Shown: positions 46,934 through 58,638 of the stretch, one piece after another
Layout: each line of letters starts with the position of its first letter
Position numbering within the stretch: the first letter of the stretch is position 1
Assembly: GCF_003573695.1 (NCBI RefSeq)
Contig: NC_039362.1
Coordinates: 200,127,215-200,191,214 of the forward strand
Length of the DNA stretch: 64,000 bases
Source: Papaver somniferum
Lineage: Eukaryota; Streptophyta; Magnoliopsida; Ranunculales; Papaveraceae
Direction: 5' to 3'
Made by a program: the position numbers and the translations under genes
Notes under the pieces: generated by a model
Databases searched by the model: none
Seen by the model: the letters and a program-made list of their open reading frames with translations, nothing else
What the model was told of the DNA's origin: nothing

Positions 46934-47394
46934 GTGTTAGGTGATTCTTCATTGTGTGTATCATCTATCGTCTCTAAACGTGGAAAAGATTCTACAACCA
47001 AAACAGAAGGACATCTTCCGATTGGTTGTTATTCTTCTCAATTAGAACCAAGAAATATTGATATAACTATGAGCAACTTCTCTTGGGTAAAAAACATGGA
47101 TGATGAGTTAGATCAACTTCATAGACATGTTGTGTGGAACCTTGTACCATGCAAGTCAAAAATCTATAATATTGGTTCTAAATGGGTATCCAGGAATGTG
47201 GGAGATTATTTAGACACCTTCAGAGATAATCTCAGGCTCATTCCTCAAGGACGCCCACGAGTTGAAGAATTTGAGTGTAAAGAAACGTTTGTTCTTATGG
47301 AATGTTCTTTATCCATTCAACCTACTCATAACTGTCGCAGGGCCTACGTGACAAGCGTTTCAGGGGGCAAAAGAAGAATCTCTGCTCATGTATC
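46934..47394 (+). pseudogene. Ty1/Copia reverse transcriptase fragment
   Basis: The frame contains SQLEPRNIDITMSNFSWVKN, MDDELDQLHRHVVWNLVP, IGSKWVSRNVGDY and a degenerate arginine/glutamine-rich region ending ECKETFV. These are the start of Copia RT (family W..AM..EL..L..N.VW.LVP, GTKWVF+NK, ++.ARLVAQG). The palm with YxDD is absent. Gypsy element A is inserted at 47395. The interrupted frame appears to resume at 62442 and ends at a TAA near 62505. Confidence 0.75.
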
Positions 47395-47950
47395 TGATAG
47401 ACGCATTTATGTGTCTATTTTGTTCTCAATTCTCTGTAATGTTAGTACTCAATTTTGTGCTTATTGTGCTATTTTGTGTATTTGTAGGTATTTTTGGGAA
47501 ATAAAGCTCGATGGACCAAAATGTGGAATTCTACTCGCAAAAAGAAATAAATGAAGTGGGCTAGGACCAAGAAGAAACATGAAGAATTATTGGGTCAATC
47601 ATTTGGTTATGAGAGTGTATTAAGCATGGAAGTGTGTCATATCATGTGTAGAAGTGTGGAGACCATGTGCAAGATACTAATAATTAAAGGATATTTGAAG
47701 ATATGTGGTTTAATGAAGAAAATAAGAAAAATATAGAAGGAAATCAAGATATTATTCTTTATTGTTGGAATTAATTAAAAATAATATATTTTTCAAATAA
47801 AGAATATTCTAACTGCAATATTTGACACGTGGCTCATTTTTATTGGAGGATTTTGCATTGTCCTGACACATGTCGTCACTCCATTAGCCGGAAAATAAAA
47901 AAAGACATCACTTCATGTAGAAAATTATGGAAGGATTTCAGAATCCCCAC

Positions 47951-47957
47951 TATAAAA
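47951..47957 (+). promoter_or_regulatory. TATA box in the element A 5' LTR
   Basis: CCCCACTATAAAAGGA, duplicated in the 3' LTR. Confidence 0.6.
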
Positions 47958-47989
47958 GGAGTCGTATGGAATCATCTCGGGGGATCTTG

Positions 47990-47997
47990 GTGTGTGT

Positions 47998-48028
<31 letters not shown>

Positions 48029-48036
48029 GGGGGGGG
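47990..48036 (+). repeat. (GT)n followed by 25 G
   Basis: About ten GT units run into an uninterrupted G run (48012-48036). The sister LTR has only about seven G at the same site. The G run could fold as a quadruplex and its exact length is liable to assembly error. Confidence 0.9.
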
Positions 48037-48633
48037 AGATTGAGAAAAATAGTGAGAGTATTATTCCATATTTCTTGTAATCGAGCAATATTAGTGATTG
48101 GGAATCAATAAATTTTGTATCCTTTTCACGTTGAATCAATAAATATGATGCTACCTATTTTTTTTTATAACATTCATTTACAACATAAGGAGCTAAACCT
48201 CATCACTGGGATGACGGAGGAAGCCAATTCTCAACACTATGGTAATTTTATTATATTCTTTTTAAGACTTTTGCCTTAATATAATTTGAACTACGATTTT
48301 AAATTAATTAGTTGTGATTTAGTTTGATGGGTTACGCTTAGCTTAGGTGTTTTGATAACTCATGCTTACCATTTACAATTAATGTTTTATATAATCTACC
48401 TTGACAAAGATTTAGAGTCAATATTATCATTTTTGGAGTTATAAATGTCTAAGAATTAATATTGAACCATAGTACATGAGTTTGGTGAAATCCCGATTCT
48501 CAGTAACCTCTCAATATTGTCATCATCCTTTGTTTTATTTGCTATATCAATTTTATATTTTAAGTCTAAAATCAACTTCACAAGTCCGAGAATCAAACCC
48601 TTTTCTTACCACTGTAAAAACTACAGCAGTTTT

Positions 48634-48651
48634 TGGCGTCGCCGACGCAGA
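48634..48651 (+). other. Primer binding site of element A
   Basis: TGGCGTCGCCGACGCAGA lies five bases after the LTR end. The TGGCG...CCG form resembles the tRNA-Asp-type site of many plant Gypsy elements, with changes. Confidence 0.6.
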
Positions 48652-49757
48652 CTTGTCTTGGCTAGAGTTTTTAGATTTTTTTTTTCTTTTTTAGGTTTTT
48701 ATTTGTTTTATTTTATTTGTTCTTCTTTACCTTTTTGGGTTTTTGTCTTTTCCTTACAGAATTTGGAATTGGAGCGAAAGAATATTTTGCCAAAGCTTTT
48801 GGTGAATACTTAAAAACTTGGAGTAAAAGACAATACGAAAGAAGCGAAAGAAGAAGATTTTTTTTATTTAATAAAAAAAGAGAGACATTTTTATTTTTTT
48901 TAGATATTTTTTTTTTAGACTTTTCTTTTTCTTTTGCACCTTTTTTTTTGGACTTTGGACTTGGACTTTGGACATTCTTTTTTTCTAAACCCTACGGAAG
49001 GGTAGTATTAAATATTAAACTGTTTGCAGAGAATAACGGCGATTGTGATATCGCCTCGGCCCCTCGGGTTCGTACATGACATAGGAGTCGTGGCCCGAGT
49101 CGACTTCAGCGGTTCATCCCCCGTCTGGAACGGGAGGTAAGTTTGTCGAAACACTAGTGAATCCCCTGTCAGCGAGTTACTGTCTTCCTTTGTGTGAATA
49201 TATGTCGAGGAACTGAATACGGCTGTTTTAATTTCCTAGTAAAGGGAAAGGACTGGCCATACAAGATAAGGGTTCGGATTTCATCATCGTTCTCTTCTTG
49301 CCCGCCTTAGGAAAACGATACCAAACGCGAACCTAAGCTTAAAATACTGACTAGTACGAGACCTATAGGGTAACGAGCTCAATAGGAAAGTCGTTCGAAA
49401 AATATTGGTTACTCTTTTAAGCATACTTCGAAGTTCATGATGTTTTCTGTGAGTTGAATGCGTGACTGCGCCGCCTTGTAATGCGGTGAGGCCTTGGGTA
49501 TCAAAGCTCCACACAGCTTCCCTCGCCTATATTCAACATACTTTTACTCGGATTGATTCCATAGGGGTTTGCTTAAATTGTAACGAATTCCCTTTCGAAG
49601 GATTAGAAGCTGGTCTAGAAACAATCTAAGTGGAGCCATCATGCTTTTTGTTTGCTAGAAATCAGTAGGTTTGTTGTGGTGAAGTCAGCCTTGTTTGTGT
49701 TTGCATAGAACTTCCCTTCCTTTTGGGACTTTTCTTTTTCTTTTGTTTTTCTAGTGT
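48652..49757 (+). other. Leader of element A
   Basis: Non-coding, T-rich then GC-richer. CTCGGG (49063-49068) and CCCGAG (49094-49099) form a hairpin that element B also has. A donor-like GGAGGTAAGT (about 49131) and a pyrimidine tract with CTAG just before the gag ATG (49758) suggest a spliced leader. Confidence 0.5.
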
Positions 49758-51384
49758 ATGCCCGAGGTTATTAGAGAGCGGGCTTGGAAGAGAAACACTC
49801 TAGGCCGTTTTATTAGTGATAAACCTAGTAGTTCTTCTTGTGAAGGCGGGGAGCTCGAAGACTCTTCTTTAAGAGCCCCGTTTTTGGAAACTTCAGTTTT
49901 GAGAATCTGTCTCTCTGTGAAGAAAGTACCCCTAGTACTTCAGTTGTGCCAGCAATGACAACTTTGAAAGATTACATGTTCCCAACTAGGACCAACCGAG
50001 CTTCGTGCATTATATTGCCAGCCAATACAGCTAATTTCGAGATAAAACCTAGTATTCTTCAGATGATACCTATATTCTTAGGAAAAGATGAGGAGAACCC
50101 TTATTTTCATATTAGGGACTTTGAGGAAATTTGTGGGACAGTTAGAATAAAAGACCTTACTGATGAAGTTTTGAAACTTAAGATGTTCCCCTTTTCCTTG
50201 AGAGATAAAGCCAAGACCTAGATGAACAACCTACCATCTGAATCCATTGAAACATGGAAGGAACTTATTGCTGCTTTCTATATGAAATTCTACCCTAAGC
50301 ATAAAACTGCAGCTGTTAGGCAGAAAATTAGTGCTAGTGTGCAACAAGAGGGAGAGTCTCTTTATAGGTTTTTAGAGAGATTCAATGATCTCTTATCCCA
50401 GTGTCCTCACCATGGATTTTATAAGATGAAACTTGTAGAAATTATTTATGAGGGTTTAGACTATTCGACCAAAGCCATGGTCGAGTCTATGTGCGCTGGT
50501 GAGTTCACTAGTAAAAATGTTGATGATGCTTTTACCTTCTTAGGAGTTGTCGCTGAAAAATCCCAACAATGGGAGTCTTGTGTTGAACCCCCTAAAAGAA
50601 TCTTGGTTAATAGAAGTAGCACCAGTATGGTAGATACAAGTTTTGCGTCAGATGCTAAGTTTGCTGCTTTGTCTAGAAGGTTAGAAGCTTTGGAAATGGG
50701 TCATTCTAAAAATAGGTCCCTTGTTGAACCTAATAGAGCCTCTCAAGTCTCTAGTTGTGGAATAGATCCCGATAACTCATTTTGGGAAGGTCAGGTTAGT
50801 GAAGAGCAAGCTCGTGCTGTCTATAACAATGCTAGGATTGAGAACCGTCAGAAGTTTGACCCATACTCAGAGACCTACAACCCTGGTTGGAGAAACCATC
50901 CTAATTTTTCTTGGTCCAAGGGCCAGAATCAAGATCATCCTAGTAATACTCAGCCTCCCCCAGGTTTTGGTTATACTCAGAACCCTTAGGTCAAACCCAG
51001 TTTCAGAACACTTCTGAGAAAAATATCTCTACCTTAGAAGAAGCTCTTACTATGTTAGTAAATAACCATGATATGTTATCAGCTAACCACCTTAGCTTTC
51101 AACAAGAAACCATGCAGAACCATAAGGATAATTCCCAGACTCTTGTTAAATTAGAACTTCAAGTCGTCCAAATAGCTAAGTATTTAAGTGAGAGAGAAGA
51201 AGGTTAGTTTCCTAGTCAAACTCAAGCCAATCCTAGGGGGGTCCATCAAATATCTTTAGTTGGTGAGGAATCATCAAACCATGTGAACTCGATAAAAACC
51301 CTCAAAAGCGGTAAAACAGTAGACAATAAGGTAGCCATGCCTAGTGAACAAACTGTGGTTCCACCCTCTACTTCCCAAGAGGAA
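49758..51384 (+). pseudogene. gag of element A, broken
   Basis: ATG at 49758 starts a basic/Ser region. A frameshift near 49890 precedes the capsid (Retrotrans_gag type) region, which has FPFSLRDKAK, then TAG at 50219-50221 where family members have Trp, then ETWKELIAAFYMKFYP and GESLYRFLERFNDLLSQCPH. A Gln/Asn/Pro-rich linker follows, and another frameshift near 50988 leads to a segment with coiled-coil character (SANHLSFQQETMQN, ELQVVQIAKYLSERE). The frame runs into nested element B at 51384 and continues at 58644. Capsid assembly from this copy is impossible. Confidence 0.85.
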
Positions 51385-52941
51385 TGATGTAACTCAAATG
51401 TTGTTGTAGATAGTGGTGAAAAATGGGTTCTTTTCGAACTTGTGAAGGTAACTCTTTTTTTTAAGATTTAAACAAATAAATAAATGAAGGAAATTAATTG
51501 TAATGTCAAGATTTTAGAAAGATTAAGGCTCAGGATTCACTATTACTTCAAGTTGATTGGTTATAAATAATATTTCAGAAATTATTATTAAGCTCTTTTT
51601 CTTATTAAATCACTTTTTAATTTAAAAGGTGTCCAAATATTAAGTTGTAATCCTTAAGCATGATTTATCAAAGAATATATTCTAAGCATAAAACATCAAA
51701 CTGATTCACAAATAATTAAGAAAACCATTTTATCCTTTTTTTATATTTTTATCCAAGTGAATTAAATAAAATAAATAATTAACGAAATTATAAATAAAAA
51801 TATTACCAATCAAACATGAGTGAATAGATCCTCCATTGCCTCAATAACCAAGAATTTAGCCTCTCATCATGTTGGAAAAATACTCAAAAGACTTTATTGA
51901 TGCTCACAAGTTGATTACAAATGATGAAATAACAAGAAAATCAATTTATGACCGTCCTTTGCAACACACAGAAAACGTCTGAAAAGAACGACACATGAGA
52001 AGTGCAGTTGACGCTGTTGTGAAATCGCTGGAAAGGAATAGGGAATTGTCGAAGTTAAACGACACTTCTCTACGACTTTCCTGGGTGGTCCTTGTTCTTC
52101 GTGTTCTTAGCTGAGCAGCAGCAGAACTCTTCTTGTTGTCAACCCTTTCCTTCGATTCTCTCGGCTCTAACTCTCTCCCAATCACTTATAGGACTCCCAG
52201 GGAACCTATTTAAACCAAAAACACGCGTTGAATCTCCTCCATTAATCCCAAATAATCTTCTTTTACTCGGGATATTTTCTTTCCTTTTTCAAAGAAATAC
52301 GGGATTTTCTTTCCTTTAATTCCTCTTCCGCGCTTCTGTTGATGTGGAACACACTCCAAACAAGTTTCTACAGCATCCCAAATCCATCCAAACACGTACA
52401 AACATGCTGAATCCCGTGAACAACTCTTCCCTACACGTATTCCCCTTTTTCCAGCTCGTGGATTGCCTAGCCAATTCAAGCCAATTATGGTCGAACCAAA
52501 CACCCATACCATCTTTATTATGATATATCACATCTTTCCACAAAGTTTCAGCGATTGAATCGCACAAAATCACGTCCAAATGTCCGATCAAACTTCTGCC
52601 AGTTGCATGCATCATTTTTCCCGCCTTTTTCTGATTTCAAATTTTGGAAGAAAGGGACCTCCCTTTATCCATTCCTGGGGTCCCTTTAGCAATTGGGGGT
52701 ATTTATTGTGTTATTTTTCTGGGTGTTTTTAACAACTCCTCCGGGTGCTTTTAGCGTATTTCTGGGGTGCCTTTAACACTTTATCCTGGGGTGTAAAACA
52801 CCACTTTTTAAGCCCATTTCGCCGCAAGGGCTTATTTCTCTAAAATTTCCTACAAAGACATAAAATAACACAATAAATACAAAATCGAGCACTAACAATA
52901 TATACAAATGAGACATATTAGACACATAAATGTGTCTATCA
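51385..52941 (-). repeat. 3' LTR of element B
   Basis: 1557 bp. A TATA-like TTTAAATA lies at about 52206-52213 (minus strand). A near-palindrome TAGACACATAAATGTGTCTA sits at 52919-52938, at the LTR's outer edge. Confidence 0.94.
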
Positions 52942-54366
52942 ACACCCCCAAACTTATTATTTTCTAGTCCTCGAGCAAAACTAATATGGAAAATAAAATC
53001 TTAACTCACTAGGTGTCCCTAGTGACCGAGTTAATCTCGTGAGGGTTTACCAGAGGTGTACCCACAAAACCAATACTCCAGACCCTACCTATCTACGCAG
53101 AACCTTGGAAGGCACTAAAGAATCTCCTTGGTTGGCATACAATCATTGACTATAGTAGGAAGTACCCTGATGCGAAATTCCAATTGTTGTACACGAGTTT
53201 GCACTCAAGCATACTAAAATTCATATAAAGTGACAGAGCTCTACTCAGATAGTTGCACTATGGACATCATATTCGGAGTCAAACTAATCATATGGATAGA
53301 AAAAGGAGATGGAAATAGAAAAATGTAGATGGTTTTGATGTTAACCAAATGATCGATGTTTCACATATCTGTCTGAAGGCCACTGCCAGAATGAACCTAT
53401 CCTAATGGACTGAGATACCGGTCTGACTAATATCAACACCACTGGCATATACAAGGGAACCAGTGGTCAATAACTTAAATCTAGATCAACAAACTGGCAA
53501 ATACAAGGGAACCAGCAGTTGACTACACAGAACAATAACCATTTTTTTTTAAACTTAACGGCATGAATAGATCTTTTTGATCCAAGCGCATGCTTCTTGT
53601 CAGCAGATTACACGATAGTTCCCACGGGTCCTGCATTCCACGCTTGCTTAGGTGACGGAAACAGGGAGAACACACGCATATTGCTATCCAAGTGTTAATA
53701 CTTATTCCGATTGGACTAACTGGACCGTTTTTTTTTTTAGTAACTCAGTCACTCTAATTCATCCTAGCAGTGGTAACAACTTGAATCATGTGCCCCACCT
53801 AATCACTTAGAGAAACATAGTTTAAAAAGAAAAAATAAAATAAAAAAAATAAATGAAAAGGACTCAACGAGATATAGTGCAACTATCATGTTATTTCTAA
53901 CACCTGAGCTCTGTGCTTTTATGAATAGACTCTATAGATGTTTCCATCTAATCAGATTGGTTCCTCAACTCCTACAACCAAGATGCTTCCATCCACTTAG
54001 ATTAGTTAGTGCCATCCTGAATACGCATAAATCTCTAGGCTCTGGAGCGTATTTATCTATTGCAACTAAAATATTTTCCCATACCCCCATACTTAAATCT
54101 AACATTGTCCTCAATGTTCTAAAGATGAAACTAAAAGCATGAACAAGGACAAACTGTTACCATTTGAAGCGAAAGAGTTAAGGAAAGATATTACCGTGTT
54201 GCATGAGCATGGGATACCTCCCAAGAAGTGCTAAGTTTAAAGTCTTCAACCAGACTTAGGAAAGGATTAGTCAACTCGAACCATAAAGTAACAGTCAAAA
54301 TAATTGTGGGTCTTCAAAACTAAATAGAGCTGACCAAAGGAAACTGCAATGAACCAAGAAAGTGAA
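52942..54366 (-). other. 3' non-coding region and polypurine tract of element B
   Basis: On the minus strand it holds the AAGTATGGGGGTATGG block, a two-copy repeat of about 38 bp (53433-53470 and 53487-53523), and AATAATAAGTTTGGGGGTGT immediately before the 3' LTR. Confidence 0.65.
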
Positions 54367-55998
54367 CTAGACTAGCATGCCCTTACTTAGTTTCCTGATT
54401 AAGAAATTTATATCTAATTGTGGTTCAGGTTCAGGTTCTATGAAAGGGTCTAAATAGAAAATTTTCATTGGCTGTGTTTCTTCATAGGTGGGATCCGAAT
54501 CATTAGGTCCTAGAGTCTGGAAAAACTCAAATATGATCTTAGAAGCGCATAATAATAACCTAAATAACTGAGGATCCTCTAAGTCAATAATATTTGACTT
54601 ACATAATTGACCAAAATGAGAGTAGTGGTCATTCTTAAGCAAATGTGTCGATTCTAATTTCTTAAAGCATTTAGGTTTAGTCTCACAACTTAATATTCGA
54701 CACATTTGGAGTATAAATGTCCCCGCAGTTGGAAGAAAACTATTTGGTGGGAAAACAAAGTCAATCTGGGGATCATAGCTTGGGCAAACCACATCAACCA
54801 GAGGATGGGTTTCTAACGACTGAACTTCTTCCTGGACATCATTAGGTTCGGGAAAACGAGTATGAAGGTAATCTTGTAAAATTGTCGAGGCAGAGATATC
54901 AAGTCCTAAGTGAAGGGACTTTCTGAGAGTTAAAGGTAAGGCACTACGAAGGTGATAATCACCCCCAAACTTAGAGTTTTCAGTGTCTCTAGATAGACTA
55001 GTTACAATCTCCCTAATTTCTGGATCATTAGATTCTTGAAAATGGTCAATTGATTCTTCTAATTTATTATCAGGTAGTGCATCTTTACTCATCTCTACGG
55101 GTATATCTTATTCATCTAATACTATCGTTTCTAAGTCGCTAGACTCTAAAACAACATTTTTGGAATAAACTCGTTCCTCTAAACCACTATCGGCTTCGTA
55201 ATCAAAAGGAAAAACTACATCGTCTAAAACGGTGGTATCCCTAATCAAATCCTCGTCCTTTTGAATAGGTGAATAATCATAACAATTATTTGGATTTGAA
55301 TTAGAAATAATATAATCATTATAAAGCTCAATTGGATTAATAGATTCCTGATTACTATGCCTACATATTTCAGATTCTTCATTACTACTATCCTCATCAT
55401 CATAATAGTACAAAGATGATTGAACCTTATCTAAATAAGTAGTGTCTTTTATTCTAGCCTCGTCCTCTATATTAGGCAAATATTCACTATTGATATCAAG
55501 GGTAGAATTAGAAACCCTATTTTGGAAATTTAGATTATTTCGAGAAGCATTAGCCAACTGTTCATTTTCTGCCTCTAGACGTGCCTGAATTTCACTGAGC
55601 ATAACACTTATACGTTTACCACTCTCGTTTATCATCTCAGAATATCATGTACACTCTTCTTTTGAACTATTCATTGCAACTAAACGTTTATACGTCCTTT
55701 CAATCCCTTGTTGGGTCTCTTCTAGAGATGGAACAGGTTCAGAAATATCATAATGAGGACTAGTTTCCAAAAATGAGTAACCAGTACTACAGTGTTCCTG
55801 ATTTTCTTGCTCGTAAGACCAATTCGCGTGTGGATAGTAATTGGGCTCACCATGGTATGGACCATAACCTTGAAAAGGTTGGCGTTCCCAACTACTATTC
55901 CCACCATGGTCATAAAAATGATGATGTCCATATTCAAATTCAGATCGATACTCATTGTATTGGCTTCTATCATACCAGTTCGACATTCTTAATTGCAA
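54367..55998 (-). pseudogene. Element B ORF with two in-frame stops
   Basis: One frame from 55998 (MSNWYDRSQYNEYRSEFEYG at about 55986) to 54367 is split by TGA at 55645-55647 and TAA at 55108-55110. The N-terminal third is Tyr/His/Gln/Asn-rich and low complexity. The middle is very acidic (YYYDDEDSSNEESE). The C-terminal third contains EESIDHFQESNDPEIREIVT, the same motif that element A has twice after its protease-like region, then a Pro/Glu-rich tail. No Cys-His box or enzyme motif. It probably arose by deletion of gag and pol from an A-like ancestor. Confidence 0.75.
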
Positions 55999-57059
55999 GG
56001 GAATTCTACATAATCACAAACAAGGCTGACTCGACCAAATCAAACCTATAGAATCTAGCAAACAAAAAGCATGATGGCTCCACTTAGATTGTTTTCTAGA
56101 CCAGCTTCTATTCCTTCGAAAAGGAATTCGTTACAATTTGAGCACACCCCTCTGGAATCAATCCGAGCTAATGTAAGTTGAATCGAGGCGAGGGAAGCTC
56201 AGTGGAGCTTTGATACCCAAGGCCTCACCGCTATCACAAGACGGCGCAGTCACGCATTCAACTCACAGAAACCATCATGAACTTAGAAGTATGCTAAAAG
56301 AGTAACCAATATTTTTCGAACGACTTTCCTACTAAGTTCGTTACCCTATCGGTCTCGTTCTAATCAAATTTTAAGCTTGGGTTCGCGTTAGGTTTCGTTT
56401 ACCTAAGGCGGGCAAGAAGGGAACGGTGATGAAATCCGAACCCTTATCTTATATGGCCAGTTCTTGCCCTTTACTAGGAAATTAAAGAAGCCGGTTCAGT
56501 CCTCAACATATAATCACCTTAAGGCAGACAGTAAACCCGCTGACAGAAGATTCGCGGGTGTTTAGAAGTATACCTCCCGTACCAGACGGGCGAAGAACCA
56601 CTGTAGTCGACTCGGGCCACTGACTCCGGTGTCAGTGTGCGAACCCGAGGGGCCGAGACGATATTGTAATCGTCGTCCTTCCCTGCAAACAATTTATATT
56701 TGATTTTTTTTTATATAACCCTTCCGTAGGGTTTAAAATTAAAATAAATTGTCCAAAGTCCAGTCCAATGAAAAGAAATACAAAAAAAATAAATAATAAT
56801 AATTACAAAAAAATAAAAAATGGAAAGTCTCTTGAAAAAAATAAAATAAATAATTCTCTCTCTCTTTTTTTTCTCTCTCTTTTTTCTTTATTTTTTTGCT
56901 TTGTCTTTTTTCCTTCTCTTTTAGCTTTAAGCTTTGATTCCAAGGTCTTTAGTATCTAACTTCAAACCTGTAATACAAAGACACAACCAAAGAGACGTAA
57001 AAAGAACAAATGGAATAATAAAAAATAATAAAAACCTAAAAATTCTACCTAAGCACAAA
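55999..57059 (-). other. Leader of element B
   Basis: Non-coding. It shares with A the blocks CTCGGCCCCTCGGGTTCG and GGCCCGAGTCGACT (hairpin arms 56611-56616 and 56644-56649), the CCGTCTGG-ACGGGAGGTA block and the stretch before the first ATG (AGTCAGCCTTGTTTGTG). A pyrimidine-rich CT microsatellite lies at about 56863-56885 on the plus strand. Confidence 0.6.
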
Positions 57060-57077
57060 TCCGCGTCGGCGGCGCCA
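57060..57077 (-). other. Primer binding site of element B
   Basis: The minus strand reads TGGCGCCGCCGACGCGGA shortly after the LTR end. It is closer to the tRNA-Asp-type consensus than that of element A. Confidence 0.6.
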
Positions 57078-57083
57078 AATTTT

Positions 57084-58638
57084 TGATGTAACTCAAATGT
57101 TGTTGTAGATAGTGGTGAAAACTCGGTTCATTTCGAACTTGTGAAGGTAACTCTTTTTTTTTAAGATTTAAACAAAATAAATAAATGAAGGAAATTAATA
57201 GTAATGTCAAGATTTTAGAAAGATTAAGGTTCAAGATTCACTATTACTTCAAGTTGATTGGTTATAAATAATATTTCAAAAATTATTATTAAGCTCTTTT
57301 TCTTATTAAATCACTTTTTAATTTAAAAGGTGTCCAAATATTAAGTTGTAATCCTTAAGCATGATTTATCAAAGAATATATTCTAAGCATAAAACATCAA
57401 ACTGATTCACAAATAATTAAGAAAACCATTTTATCCTTTTTTTATATTTTTATCCAAGTGAATAAAATAAAATAAATAATTAACGAAATTATAAATAAAA
57501 ATATTACCAATCAAACATGAGTGAATAGATCCTCCATTGCCTCAATCACCAAGAATTTAGCCTCTCATCATGTTGGAAAAATACTCAAAAGACTTTATTG
57601 ATGCTCACAAGTTGAGTACAAATGATGAAATAACAAGAAAATCAATTTATGACCGTCCTTTGCAACACACAGAAAACGTCTAAAAAGAACGGCACATGAG
57701 AAGTGCAGTTGACGCTGTTGTGAAATCGCGGGAAAGGAATAGAGAATTGTCGCAGTTAAGCGACACTTCTCTACGACTTTCCTGGGTGGTCCTTGTTCTT
57801 CGTGTTCTTAGCTGAGCAGCAGCAGAACTCTTCTTGTTGTCGACCCTTTCCTTCGATTCTCTCGGCTCTAACTCTCTCCCAATCACTTCTAGAACTCCCA
57901 GGGAACCTATTTAAATCAAAAACACGCGTTGAATCTCCTCCATTAATCCCAAATAATCTTCTTTTACTCGGGATATTTTCTTTCCTTTTTCAAAGAAATA
58001 CGGGATTTTCTTTCCTTTAATTCCTCTTCCGCGCTTCTGTTGATGTGGAACACACTCCAAACAAGTTTCTACAGCATCCCAACTCCATCCAAACACGTAC
58101 AAACACGCTGAATCCCGTGAACAACTCTTCCCTGCACGTATTCCCCTTTTTCCATCTCGTGGATTGCCTAGCCAATTCAAGCCAATTATGGTCGAACCAA
58201 ACACACATACCATCTTTATTATGATATATCACATCTTTCCACAAAGTTTTAGCGATTGAATCGCACAAAATCATGTCCAAATGTCCGATAAACTTCTTCC
58301 AGTTGCATGCATCATTTTTCCCTCCTTTTTCTGATTTCAAATTTTGGAAGAAAGGGACCTCCCTTTATCCATTCCTGGGGTCCCTTTAGTAATTTGGTCG
58401 GAAATAGTAATTTTTCTGGGTGTTTTTAACAACTCCTCTGGGTGCTTTTAGCGTATTTCTGTGGTGCCTTTAACACTTTATCCTGGGGTGTAAAACACCA
58501 CTTTTTAAGCCCATTTCGCCGCAAGGGCTTATTTCTCTAAAATTTCCTACAAAGACATAAAATAACACAATAAATACAAAATCGAGCACTAACAATACAT
58601 ACAAATGAGACATATTAGACACATAAATGCGTCTATCA
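57084..58638 (-). repeat. 5' LTR of element B
   Basis: 1555 bp. The first bases (58631-58638) read TGATAGAC on the minus strand. Near-identical to 51385-52941. Confidence 0.94.

Larger units (their letters stand above)
47395..48628 (+). repeat. 5' LTR of element A
   Basis: 1234 bp, TG...CA. TATAAAA at 47951-47957 is the likely promoter. It differs from the 3' LTR mainly by a GT/G microsatellite expansion at 47990-48036 plus scattered substitutions. Confidence 0.93.
51385..58638 (-). mobile_element. LTR element B nested in element A, opposite strand
   Basis: LTRs 57084-58638 (5') and 51385-52941 (3') start TGATAGAC and end GTTACATCA on the minus strand. AGGAA flanks it at 51380-51384 and 58639-58643. 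LTRs look nearly identical by eye, so B is young relative to A. It contains a PBS, a leader with the hairpin shared with A, one reading frame with two stops (54367-55998), and a 3' region like that of A. No capsid, protease, RT or integrase is recognised, so it is strictly non-autonomous. Confidence 0.94.

Noticed and set aside
47829..48080. ORFs within the LTRs of element A (also at 61394-61920 and 62284)
   Set aside because: Frames lie across the LTR promoter and transcription start region and differ between the two LTRs; not genes.
52092..52319. ORFs on both strands within the LTRs of B (mirrored at 57680-58340)
   Set aside because: Duplicated only because the LTRs are duplicated; low coding character.
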